Program-made: the position numbers and the translations under genes
Notes under the pieces: generated by a model
Databases searched by the model: none
What the model was told of the DNA's origin: nothing
What the model saw: only the letters and a program-made list of their open reading frames with translations
Shown here: positions 34,954 to 43,251 of the stretch, piece after piece
How positions within the stretch are numbered: position 1 is the stretch's first letter
Layout: each line of letters begins with the position of its first letter
Assembly (NCBI GenBank): GCA_963678205.1
Contig: OY782760.1
Location: 1,178,001 to 1,242,000, forward strand
Origin: G963556115 sp963678205
GTDB taxonomy: Bacteria > Planctomycetota > SZUA-567
Direction of reading: 5' to 3'
Length of the DNA stretch: 64,000 nt

Positions 34954-37508
34954 ATGCCTATGATCGTTGCAAACAATCTTAATGCTCTAAGTACACAGAA
35001 TACTCTCAATTCAAACAATTCAAGGATGAGTACTTCTCTAACCCGCCTTTCAACTGGTTACAAAATTAATAGCGGTAAAGACGACCCATCTGGTCTTGTA
35101 ATTTCAGAGCAATTAAGAGCTCAGAATGTTGGTCTTGAAAGAGCTGTTCAGAATACCCAGGAAGCTAATAACGTCCTTGGTATCGCTGAAGGTGCTCTAA
35201 ATGAGATGAACAACATTCTTAAAAAGATGCGCCAGCTTGCTGTTCACTCTGCTAATAATGGTATAACTTCACCAGAACAGGTAGCAGCTGACCAAGCAGA
35301 AGTTGACTCATCAATTCAGACGCTTGACCGTATTGCACGTACAACCAAGTTCTCTGATCAGTTCCTGCTCAACGGCAACAAAGAGCTTACATATGATAGT
35401 TCAGTAATGGTTACTGATACTCATGATATGAAGCTTATCGATGAAAACCAGACCGATATTCGTCAGATCTTCAAACGCGATGACTTCAAACTCAATATCA
35501 ATTTCTCAGGTAAAGGTACAAATGCTGCAGGAGATGATATAGATAATGGTAATGAAGCTCAGAAAGCGTATTTTGAAGTATCAAAGAATAAGTCTGCAGC
35601 TACACAGTTGATGACTGGTAATGCTGATGCAACCAAGAACTATACGCTTACAGATGACCAGGCATTTACCCTTAGTGGAGAAAAAGGTAGCCGTTATCTC
35701 AGCTTTGCTAAAGGTACACACCTTGGTGAAATGGTTACTTCTATCAATTCCGTAAAAGATTCTACAGGTGTTGAAGCTACTCTTATCTATGACGCTAATG
35801 CTACAACTCTAGATACAACAGCTCAGTCGCAGGATCTTAGCAGTACCATTGCTCACACAGCACAAGCAGCTGATGTCTTTAACAGGACAGCTCTTGGTGA
35901 GATATCAGATGAGGGTGTATCAAATATTTCGCTTACTAGTGCAGGCGCTAGTAATATGAAGGAAGGCGTAAATATAGATGGATATGGTCGTGCATACCTC
36001 AAGATGATAGATGATGATACATTTGAAATCTTTAAAGATTCAGCCATGACTATGAAGGTTGCTGAAGGTGATGTAGATGCGAATGGTGACACTCAGATTA
36101 TGGCTGTCAATAACTCAAACTTTGCTGGTATTGATCTTACCTTCTCAAGCAATCTTTCTGCTGGTATGACTTCAACTCTACAGCTTGGTTATATGCAGAA
36201 TGATACAACAGAAAGTTCAACAGACGGCACTGGTACTGAAACAGTTGACTTCTCTGCTCTTAATCTTGCCTCATCAACTGCTGGCTCAACGTCAGATTCA
36301 CACTTTATGAATTCCGGTTCATACCTAAGTGGTGTCAAACTTGGTGAAAATACTGATGAATCAGGCAGAATGTATGTTAAAGCCGATCTAAATTCAAGTG
36401 GTACTTCTCAAGTCTTTGTTTATAGAGATGCACGTATGCGTGATGAAGACCTTGTTGCTCAATCAGATAAAGTTGATTTGGCAGCAAATACAGACGGTGG
36501 AGGAACCAGCCTTAGGATTTATGCTGCTGATGCAGGTAGTAACGGTGGTACATCAGGTCTATATGGTACACTGAATTTTGATATGCATGATGCAACTCAG
36601 GACCTTTCTTTTGAGACAGTGATAAATTCAGAGAACCTTGGTCTTAGAATTTCAGCTGAAGATTACGGCTCAAATAGTTTTGTAAAACTTGATCAGCAGG
36701 AAGGCGCTATCTTCAGCAGGTATAGTGAGGTAGATGGTCCTGTCTTGATTGATGCCGGAATTGATGGAGCTCAATGGGAGGAGCGTGGTCGTGATGCGAC
36801 TATCTCGTTAAATGGTCAGGAACTCAAGCTTGACGGTATTACCGGTAATATTGCTAATCTTGATACTACCGCAAAGATTGCCTTCAATGAAGGTGGGCTT
36901 GGTACCACAACCATTGCTGCAGTAGGTTATGATGAAGGTTCATTCGGTACAAGAGCTGGTAACTTGGATAATGATACAAATAACTATGTAAATCACGCAA
37001 CTCATAGTACAACAGAATCACTTGGTGGCTGGCAGGGTGGTATGCAGATGCAGCTGGGTGAAGGTTCTGGCGATCAGGAAAGAACCATCCTCTCTGTCAA
37101 GAATATGACCGCTACTGAGCTTGGTAAAGTTGACTTCCATGATAGCTTCGGTACTTCTCTTAAATCAGACAAGACACTGTCAATCAACGATATGCTCTCA
37201 GGCGGTTGGGCAAGTCTTGCTTCTGATCCTGTGAAATCTCTTGAGATTATCGACCAGGCTATTGAAGATGTATCAGAGCTTAGAGCGAATATTGGTGCAT
37301 TCCAGGCTAATATGCTCGAGACAAATGCGAACAGCTTGAATGTTGCTATTGAAAACATCACCAAGACAGAGTCTTATATCCGTGATGCTGATATGGCGAA
37401 AGAGTCAACAGAATTCTCTAAGAATCAGATTCTGGTTCAGGCTGGTACTTCAATGCTTGCTCAGGCTAATCAGCTCAGTCAGAATGCTTTATCATTAATT
37501 AGTTAGTA
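34925..37508 (+). repeat. 2.58-kb direct repeat, copy 1 (flagellin)
   Basis: This stretch repeats at 38296-40879 with an exact offset of 3371 bases and no insertion or deletion. Identity is almost complete over the first 850 bases and falls slightly toward the 3' end. It covers the ribosome site and the full flagellin frame. Confidence 0.97.
34954..37506 (+). CDS. Giant flagellin, copy 1
   Basis: The 850-residue protein carries the conserved flagellin ends: N-terminal D0/D1 (MPMIVANNLNALSTQNTLNS, SRMSTSLTRLSTGYKINSGKDDPSGLVISEQLR, ARTTKFSDQFLLNG) and C-terminal D1/D0 (ELRANIGAFQANMLETNANSL, AIENITKTESYIRDADMAKES, ILVQAGTSMLAQANQLSQNALSL). The middle, about 600 residues of Gly-, Ser-, Thr- and Asp-rich beta-type sequence, is far larger than the usual variable domain and should form a big outward surface decoration on the filament. 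It has no cysteine and no signal peptide, as expected for type III export. A strong AAGGAGGAAATCACT ribosome site leads the ATG. It differs from copy 2 at only eight residues (209, 281, 284, 285, 316, 514, 840, 850). Confidence 0.95.
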   Translation: MPMIVANNLNALSTQNTLNSNNSRMSTSLTRLSTGYKINSGKDDPSGLVISEQLRAQNVGLERAVQNTQEANNVLGIAEGALNEMNNILKKMRQLAVHSANNGITSPEQVAADQAEVDSSIQTLDRIARTTKFSDQFLLNGNKELTYDSSVMVTDTHDMKLIDENQTDIRQIFKRDDFKLNINFSGKGTNAAGDDIDNGNEAQKAYFEVSKNKSAATQLMTGNADATKNYTLTDDQAFTLSGEKGSRYLSFAKGTHLGEMVTSINSVKDSTGVEATLIYDANATTLDTTAQSQDLSSTIAHTAQAADVFNRTALGEISDEGVSNISLTSAGASNMKEGVNIDGYGRAYLKMIDDDTFEIFKDSAMTMKVAEGDVDANGDTQIMAVNNSNFAGIDLTFSSNLSAGMTSTLQLGYMQNDTTESSTDGTGTETVDFSALNLASSTAGSTSDSHFMNSGSYLSGVKLGENTDESGRMYVKADLNSSGTSQVFVYRDARMRDEDLVAQSDKVDLAANTDGGGTSLRIYAADAGSNGGTSGLYGTLNFDMHDATQDLSFETVINSENLGLRISAEDYGSNSFVKLDQQEGAIFSRYSEVDGPVLIDAGIDGAQWEERGRDATISLNGQELKLDGITGNIANLDTTAKIAFNEGGLGTTTIAAVGYDEGSFGTRAGNLDNDTNNYVNHATHSTTESLGGWQGGMQMQLGEGSGDQERTILSVKNMTATELGKVDFHDSFGTSLKSDKTLSINDMLSGGWASLASDPVKSLEIIDQAIEDVSELRANIGAFQANMLETNANSLNVAIENITKTESYIRDADMAKESTEFSKNQILVQAGTSMLAQANQLSQNALSLIS

Positions 37509-37540
37509 ATAGTCTGAAAATTGTATTACTGTTATTTATA

Positions 37541-37580
37541 ATAAGGACAGGAGGCTGGTATGTTAGTTTCCTGTTCTTAT
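37541..37580 (+). terminator. Hairpin after flagellin gene 1
   Basis: ATAAGGACAGGA pairs with TCCTGTTCTTAT (one G-T pair) around a 16-base loop, 35 bases after the stop codon. No T-run follows, so it may be a stabilising 3' stem or a weak terminator. Confidence 0.65.
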
Positions 37581-38324
37581 TATAGGACAGGAACTGTGAT
37601 GTTGTCTGATAAATTTAAATTTATTATTATTTACAAAGAAAATAATTGGTAGGTAATATGGTAAAAAAGCAGCTCTACAATGCTTGAAATAATAGTAAAA
37701 ATAATTATTTAACAGTTATATTTTAGTTATACGTAGGACTCAACATCTTTCTTGCAAAAAATAATAAAGAAATAAAAATTCTGCTCAAGAATCTTGAATG
37801 GCGACCGATAAAAAGATTGGAGAAACGCTTAGTAAGAAATCTATATTTTGAGAATCTATCTCTGATATTTATTTTGTATCCTTATTATAAGCGTATAATA
37901 ACGATTAAAAAAATTAATTTGCACCAATATTGGTTGCTTTTGAGAATGCATATAAGCATGACGGTGTTGTGTATTGCCTTGAATGAAGGCAATTGCTTGT
38001 GTCAAGCTTGTGTGGTTTGATATTGTGTATTCCGTAGTGATGGGATAAATCAATAAATTTAATTAGGGTAATTTAGTGCTTATGCAGGTTGTTAAATGTA
38101 TATGCTTGCTCTTATCCAAGAAAGGAGGTCGCATTATATAGGAAAAATTATATTTTGCTTTATATGATTTTGCATAAATAATATAAAGCATGCGATTAGG
38201 TTGGTTCTGTTGTAATAAATTTTTAACGGTATTTTTGAATCACGCCGGCTTGTTGCAAAAGTGGTTCAATGGGAATCAAGGATGGTTCTCATGCTTTAAA
38301 TCTGATTTCAAGGAGGAAATCACT
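37581..38324 (+). other. Gene-free region and leader between the two flagellin genes
   Basis: No supported gene lies here. It holds a sigma-28-type promoter (37785-37811), a perfect 8-bp stem-loop ATTGCCTT/AAGGCAAT at 37973-37992 and an AAAGGAGGTCG stretch near 38120 with no fitting start codon. A flagellin frame extension back to 38190 exists but lacks a ribosome site, while the internal ATG at 38325 has a perfect one. Confidence 0.6.
37785..37811 (+). promoter_or_regulatory. Sigma-28 (FliA)-type promoter of flagellin gene 2
   Basis: TCAAGAAT (37785-37792), 11 bases and ACCGATAA (37804-37811) resemble TAAAGTTT-N11-GCCGATAA with a nearly perfect -10 and exact spacing. It lies 514 bases before the start, a long leader, and is not homologous to the copy 1 promoter region. 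Confidence 0.72.
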
Positions 38325-40879
38325 ATGCCTATGATCGTTGCAAACAATCTTAATGCTCTAAGTACACAGAATACTCTCAATTCAAACAATTCAAGGATGA
38401 GTACTTCTCTAACCCGCCTTTCAACTGGTTACAAAATTAATAGCGGTAAAGACGACCCATCTGGTCTTGTAATTTCAGAGCAATTAAGAGCTCAGAATGT
38501 TGGTCTTGAAAGAGCTGTTCAGAATACCCAGGAAGCTAATAACGTCCTTGGTATCGCTGAAGGTGCTCTAAATGAGATGAACAACATTCTTAAAAAGATG
38601 CGCCAGCTTGCTGTTCACTCTGCTAATAATGGTATAACTTCACCAGAACAGGTAGCAGCTGACCAAGCAGAAGTTGACTCATCAATTCAGACGCTTGACC
38701 GTATTGCACGTACAACCAAGTTCTCTGATCAGTTCCTGCTCAACGGCAACAAAGAGCTTACATATGATAGTTCAGTAATGGTTACTGATACTCATGATAT
38801 GAAGCTTATCGATGAAAACCAGACCGATATTCGTCAGATCTTCAAACGCGATGACTTCAAACTCAATATCAATTTCTCAGGTAAAGGTACAAATGCTGCA
38901 GGAGATGATATAGATAATGGTAATGAAGCTCAGAAAGCGTATTTTGAAATATCAAAGAATAAGTCTGCAGCTACACAGTTGATGACTGGTAATGCTGATG
39001 CAACCAAGAACTATACGCTTACAGATGACCAGGCATTTACCCTTAGTGGAGAAAAAGGTAGCCGTTATCTCAGCTTTGCTAAAGGTACACACCTTGGTGA
39101 AATGGTTACTTCTATCAATTCCGTAAAAGATTCTACAGGTGTTGAAGCTACTCTTATCTATGACTCTAATGCTTCAGCTCTAGATACAACAGCTCAGTCG
39201 CAGGATCTTAGCAGTACTATTGCTCACACAGCACAAGCAGCTGATGTCTTTAACAGGACAGCTCTTGGTGATATATCAGATGAGGGTGTATCAAATATTT
39301 CGCTTACTAGTGCAGGCGCTAGTAATATGAAGGAAGGCGTAAATATAGATGGATATGGTCGTGCATACCTCAAGATGATAGATGATGATACATTTGAAAT
39401 CTTTAAAGATTCAGCCATGACTATGAAGGTTGCTGAAGGTGATGTAGATGCGAATGGTGACACTCAGATTATGGCTGTCAATAACTCAAACTTTGCTGGT
39501 ATTGATCTTACCTTCTCAAGCAATCTTTCTGCTGGTATGACTTCAACTCTACAGCTTGGTTATATGCAGAATGATACAACAGAAAGTTCAACAGACGGCA
39601 CTGGTACTGAAACAGTTGACTTCTCTGCTCTTAATCTTGCCTCATCAACTGCTGGCTCAACGTCAGATTCACACTTTATGAATTCCGGTTCATACCTAAG
39701 TGGTGTCAAACTTGGTGAAAATACTGATGAATCAGGCAGAATGTATGTTAAAGCCGATCTAAATTCAAGTGGTACTTCTCAAGTCTTTGTTTATAGAGAT
39801 GCACGTATGCGTGATGAAGACCTTGTTGCTCAATCAGATAAAGTTGATTTGGCAGCAAATACAGCAGGTGGAGGAACCAGCCTTAGGATTTATGCTGCTG
39901 ATGCAGGTAGTAACGGTGGTACATCAGGTCTATATGGTACATTGAATTTTGATATGCATGATGCAACTCAGGACCTTTCTTTTGAGACAGTGATAAATTC
40001 AGAGAACCTTGGTCTTAGAATTTCAGCTGAAGATTATGGCTCAAATAGTTTTGTAAAACTTGATCAGCAGGAAGGCGCTATCTTCAGCAGGTATAGTGAG
40101 GTAGATGGTCCTGTCTTGATTGATGCCGGAATTGATGGAGCTCAATGGGAGGAGCGTGGTCGTGATGCGACTATCTCGCTAAATGGTCAGGAACTCAAGC
40201 TTGACGGTATTACCGGTAATATTGCTAATCTTGATACTACCGCAAAGATTGCCTTCAATGAAGGTGGGCTTGGTACCACAACCATTGCTGCAGTAGGTTA
40301 TGATGAAGGTTCATTCGGTACAAGAGCTGGTAACTTGGATAATGATACAAATAACTATGTAAATCACGCAACTCATAGTACAACAGAATCACTTGGTGGC
40401 TGGCAGGGTGGTATGCAGATGCAGCTGGGTGAAGGTTCTGGCGATCAGGAAAGAACCATCCTTTCTGTCAAGAATATGACTGCTACTGAGCTTGGTAAAG
40501 TTGACTTCCATGATAGCTTCGGCACTTCTCTTAAATCAGACAAGACACTGTCAATCAACGATATGCTCTCAGGCGGTTGGGCAAGTCTTGCTTCTGATCC
40601 TGTGAAGTCTCTTGAGATTATTGACCAGGCTATTGAAGATGTATCAGAGCTTAGAGCGAATATTGGTGCATTCCAGGCTAATATGCTCGAAACAAATGCG
40701 AACAGCTTGAATGTTGCTATTGAAAACATCACCAAGACAGAGTCTTATATTCGTGATGCTGATATGGCGAAAGAGTCAACAGAATTCTCTAAGAATCAGA
40801 TTCTGGTTCAGGCTGGTACTTCAATGCTTGCTCAGGCTAATAAGCTCAGCCAGAATGCTCTATCACTAATTGGTTAGTA
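38296..40879 (+). repeat. 2.58-kb direct repeat, copy 2 (flagellin)
   Basis: Second copy of the repeat at 34925-37508. Homology begins at TTAAATCTGATTTCAAGG just before the ribosome site and ends two bases after the stop codon. Flanks are unrelated. Confidence 0.97.
38325..40877 (+). CDS. Giant flagellin, copy 2
   Basis: This 850-residue protein is nearly identical to copy 1 and shares the same conserved ends and large Gly/Ser/Thr-rich centre. The start at 38325 is fixed by the duplicated AAGGAGGAAATCACT ribosome site; an in-frame ATG 45 codons earlier (38190) has none and would add a Trp/Phe/Cys-rich leader atypical for flagellin. The two genes are separate transcription units, each with its own FliA-type promoter, so they may be used at different times or levels. 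Silent changes cluster in the last third, showing both copies remain under selection. A perfect hairpin follows the stop. Confidence 0.95.
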   Translation: MPMIVANNLNALSTQNTLNSNNSRMSTSLTRLSTGYKINSGKDDPSGLVISEQLRAQNVGLERAVQNTQEANNVLGIAEGALNEMNNILKKMRQLAVHSANNGITSPEQVAADQAEVDSSIQTLDRIARTTKFSDQFLLNGNKELTYDSSVMVTDTHDMKLIDENQTDIRQIFKRDDFKLNINFSGKGTNAAGDDIDNGNEAQKAYFEISKNKSAATQLMTGNADATKNYTLTDDQAFTLSGEKGSRYLSFAKGTHLGEMVTSINSVKDSTGVEATLIYDSNASALDTTAQSQDLSSTIAHTAQAADVFNRTALGDISDEGVSNISLTSAGASNMKEGVNIDGYGRAYLKMIDDDTFEIFKDSAMTMKVAEGDVDANGDTQIMAVNNSNFAGIDLTFSSNLSAGMTSTLQLGYMQNDTTESSTDGTGTETVDFSALNLASSTAGSTSDSHFMNSGSYLSGVKLGENTDESGRMYVKADLNSSGTSQVFVYRDARMRDEDLVAQSDKVDLAANTAGGGTSLRIYAADAGSNGGTSGLYGTLNFDMHDATQDLSFETVINSENLGLRISAEDYGSNSFVKLDQQEGAIFSRYSEVDGPVLIDAGIDGAQWEERGRDATISLNGQELKLDGITGNIANLDTTAKIAFNEGGLGTTTIAAVGYDEGSFGTRAGNLDNDTNNYVNHATHSTTESLGGWQGGMQMQLGEGSGDQERTILSVKNMTATELGKVDFHDSFGTSLKSDKTLSINDMLSGGWASLASDPVKSLEIIDQAIEDVSELRANIGAFQANMLETNANSLNVAIENITKTESYIRDADMAKESTEFSKNQILVQAGTSMLAQANKLSQNALSLIG

Positions 40880-40893
40880 TGTATAATTTGTTT

Positions 40894-40922
40894 GGTGGTA
40901 GCCAGAATCATTGGCTACCACC
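40894..40922 (+). terminator. Hairpin after flagellin gene 2
   Basis: GGTGGTAGCCA (40894-40904) pairs perfectly with TGGCTACCACC (40912-40922). The loop has seven bases. No T-run follows, so stabilisation of the abundant message is as likely as termination; a true terminator follows at 41033. Confidence 0.75.
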
Positions 40923-41032
40923 AGCAGTTATTCAGATTTACTCTGCGATTTTGCTATGAAATTAAAGAGAAAATATTGCTGGCAAAAAAATAAGTAAAAA
41001 GTTTCGACCCGTGGAGGGAACGATACAAGAGG

Positions 41033-41066
41033 GAGGGTGATCAGTTTTTTGATCATCCTCTTTTAA
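41033..41066 (+). terminator. Rho-independent terminator downstream of flagellin gene 2
   Basis: GAGGGTGATCA pairs with TGATCATCCTC (one G-T pair) around a six-base loop, followed by TTTTAATATT. It probably ends the flagellin transcript. Confidence 0.8.
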
Positions 41067-41201
41067 TATTATACTTAGAGAAAGTTTATTATTAGTTATT
41101 TTGAAAATTCAATAAGGATTGCGTTTTTTACTTGATTATATACTTTAAACACAATAAAACTTCTCTGTGATCTATAGTTATAGCGTGACAAGTAGTTAAT
41201 C

Positions 41202-41312
41202 ATGTTTTATGACCATATACATGGTGGTAAGTGGGATTTAATTACGCTACCCAAGTCTAAGTTTGAGGAAATGATTGATGAGTGGAAAGAATCATTCACA
41301 CATGTTTGCTAA
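41202..41312 (+). CDS. Possible 36-residue orphan ORF
   Basis: An ATG-to-TAA frame encodes a hydrophilic peptide beginning MFYDHIHGGKWDLITLPKSK and ending in a Cys. Its composition looks coding rather than random AT translation, but no ribosome site precedes it and its end overlaps the decayed membrane-protein frame. It may be a fragment of a lost gene. No family recognised. Confidence 0.25.
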   Translation: MFYDHIHGGKWDLITLPKSKFEEMIDEWKESFTHVC

Positions 41313-41920
41313 ATATCATAGGTAAAGTGTCGCTTCATGTGGGCATTTTTTCTGTTACGGTTGTAGCTGCCAGTATTGGTAAAAACGAGGTAGTTGTAAT
41401 TGATGTAAGTTCAAGGATTGAGCAATTTGTGTTGGTAGTGTAAATTGCATTGTCAATGGTATTTATGATATCGTTTTCGCAGAATTTTGCAGCAGGAAAT
41501 AAACATTGGCCTAGAAGGGTACTCAACTGGTAATATAGATGGATTGTTATATATACAATATTTTGCATTCTTCTATTTAAAGTATTTTCTACTGATATTG
41601 CGGTCTGGTTTAACAATATCTCCGGGGTGCAGGCTAGGGCAATTTTTTATCTACTGGTAATTCCTTTTGTATATCCACTCAATGCGGTTAGTTTGATAAT
41701 TGAGCAATCATTTTTTGCAGTACGTGAACCGATGTTGTCCGGTATGATTGATGTTGTGAAACACTTGGTTCTTATGATTCTTGCGGCTTGGATTGGGGCA
41801 CATTTTGGAGGATTTGTAGGGATGGTTGATTTCTTGCTGTATCATATGTTATTTTCAAGTATGCTTACTATTATTCTATTTAAGTCTCAGTTCCTAAAGT
41901 ATGTTGTTGAAATGGGATAA
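41282..41920 (+). pseudogene. Decayed polytopic membrane protein (MurJ/MATE flippase-like) with two in-frame stops
   Basis: One frame from 41282 to 41920 encodes 212 codons of membrane-protein-like sequence interrupted by TAA at 41441 and 41531. The segments between and after the stops are continuous in character: several hydrophobic helices, then VQARAIFYLLVIPFVYPLNA and EQSFFAVREPMLSGMIDVVKH, which recall the second half of lipid flippases of the MurJ/polysaccharide-exporter type. No start or N-terminal half is present, so at least half the gene is missing. The family call is tentative; the decay itself is plain. Its 3' end still has a terminator. Confidence 0.65.
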
Positions 41921-41951
41921 AAAACCTCCTACACGTTGTGCAGGAGGTTTT
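41921..41951. terminator. Bidirectional terminator after the decayed gene
   Basis: AAAACCTCCT (41921-41930) pairs perfectly with AGGAGGTTTT (41942-41951). It separates the remnant from the convergent His-rich gene and can serve both. Confidence 0.85.
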
Positions 41952-41966
41952 AATTATGGTTAAATT

Positions 41967-42410
41967 TTACTGCCAGAATTCATGGTGTTTTTCCCAGAGG
42001 CGTTCTTTCTTTTTGCCCATTTTATAGCAGGAATGTTTTCGGCCTGTCATGCTACGTTGGTACCCTCTTTTGAGATACTTTCTGATTTTATGATTATTAG
42101 AAGCAGGGATTATTACCCAGTCAAAATTGTCATTTTGGATCCTTGTAAGTAGAACCCAAATCTCTGAGTCTCTATCAATAATATGCCTTTTGTGCCGCTC
42201 TTTTACCCAGACAAGTCTTCCGTCAATAATTTCGTAGTGCCCATACCTATCTATTCTATCATTTCTTGAGTGATTTCTGTGATGTCCGTCATCTGTTCTA
42301 ATTTTAATCAACCCGTCAAACAGATTAATTTCTTTAGCGTTTAATTGAGGAGTGAAAACGCATAAACAAAGTATTGTTAATAGTACATATTTTATTCTTG
42401 TTATTACCAT
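41967..42410 (-). CDS. Secreted basic, His-rich protein of unknown function
   Basis: The 147-residue product has a clear signal peptide (MVITRIKYVLLTILCLCVF, then PQLNAK as cleavage region). The mature part is rich in His, Arg and Lys, with clusters such as DDGHHRNHSRND and KERHKRHIIDRD, a tryptophan-containing VLLTRIQNDNFDWVIIP core and a Lys-rich end with HEFW. The start at 42410 follows AAGGGA by seven bases; an ATG seven codons upstream lacks one. The histidine clusters could bind metal, which is inference. I do not recognise the family. Confidence 0.7.
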   Translation of the reverse strand: MVITRIKYVLLTILCLCVFTPQLNAKEINLFDGLIKIRTDDGHHRNHSRNDRIDRYGHYEIIDGRLVWVKERHKRHIIDRDSEIWVLLTRIQNDNFDWVIIPASNNHKIRKYLKRGYQRSMTGRKHSCYKMGKKKERLWEKHHEFWQ

Positions 42411-43043
42411 TGTGTGTCCCTTTACTTTCATAGGAAATATGTTATCTCTTACTGTTATTAATTTTAAATCAAAAATGCAACAGGGTCAATTGTTAAGTAA
42501 GGGTTCTTTATATTATTTTTTTCTCTATAAAAAATATTTCTCAAAAATATGGCTATATAATTGAAAATTGCGTAATGTATTATCATTGATAATAAGGAAT
42601 TGTAATTGACAGGTAAAATAAAAGACATTATAATTATTTTGTGTTTGTATAAATAGGGTGTTTGTTATTATAACTATTTATATCCTAAAAACTTAAAATG
42701 GTGGTGCCGGTTTTTGATTTTGATTATTGAATAAAATGCATGAGTGTTAGCTCAAGACTTAATAGGCAGAGCAGCTAATTATGAAAATATTTTTTGTAGT
42801 ATATATCGATTGTGTAAAATGTGTTAAAAATTAAAATATATATAGGGAAGTTGGAGTATTTTTCTGATAAGTACGGTTGTTGTAATTTGAATACTGCTTA
42901 AAAATCAAGATATTAAAAAAATGAAGCCACTAAGCTGTAGTCAAGGAAAAGAATATGACTAAGTAAATCTTATATTATTATTGATTTTAAGAAATTTATA
43001 GAATTCTCTGATGAGATTGCCTAAGTATTATAAAAGGGATAGT
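42411..43043 (+). other. Gene-free region with an orphan promoter
   Basis: No protein gene is supported. The region is very AT-rich and holds a perfect sigma-70 promoter at 42606-42634. Downstream, TTAGCT/AGCTAA (about 42749-42779) can pair across a 22-base loop and is followed by a T-rich stretch, which might end a short RNA. I see no known RNA family in it. Confidence 0.4.
42606..42634 (+). promoter_or_regulatory. Perfect sigma-70 promoter, product unknown
   Basis: TTGACA (42606-42611), exactly 17 bases, TATAAT (42629-42634). Transcription should start near 42641 on the plus strand, about 400 bases before the Trm112-like gene. Either that operon has a long leader or a small RNA is made here. 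Confidence 0.8.
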
Positions 43044-43217
43044 ATGGTGGATGAAAATTTGCTGAAAATTCTTGGATGTCCTATTGATAAGAGTGAGCTA
43101 GAGCTTAAAGCTGGAAAGCTTATTTGTAAAGAATGTCATAGAGTTTATGGTATAAAAGATGGTATACCACAAATGCTGGTTCAAGATTATTCATATGATA
43201 ATTCAGGTGAGAAGTAA
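43044..43217 (+). CDS. Trm112-family small zinc-ribbon-like protein
   Basis: The 57-residue protein matches the short bacterial Trm112-like family (YcaR type): LLKILGCPIDKSELEL, then LICKECHRVYGIKDGIPQML. Family members are small beta-rich proteins that stabilise methyltransferases or other enzymes; the first zinc pair is reduced to a single Cys-Pro here while Cys-x-x-Cys is kept. The start at 43044 follows AAGGGAT; an upstream in-frame ATG lacks a ribosome site. It lies 34 bases ahead of the FGGY kinase-like gene, same strand. Confidence 0.8.
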   Translation: MVDENLLKILGCPIDKSELELKAGKLICKECHRVYGIKDGIPQMLVQDYSYDNSGEK

Positions 43218-43251
43218 TAGTGTGATTGTTTATATTAGAGAGTGAGGTTGT

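Noticed and set aside
35853..36092. Antisense open frames inside both flagellin genes
   Set aside because: They are exact mirror frames repeated in both copies because the genes are duplicated, with no start signals or family match.
37817..38020. 67-residue frame between the flagellins
   Set aside because: AT-rich, Ile/Tyr-heavy translation with no ribosome site or family likeness; it lies in the flagellin 2 leader.
38190..38324. In-frame upstream extension of flagellin 2 (45 residues rich in Trp, Phe and Cys)
   Set aside because: No ribosome site precedes its ATG, while the internal ATG at 38325 has a perfect one identical to that of flagellin 1.
41441..41533. Programmed readthrough or recoding of the two TAA codons in the membrane-protein frame
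   Set aside because: TAA is not used for selenocysteine or pyrrolysine, two stops are present and the N-terminal half is missing, so decay is simpler.
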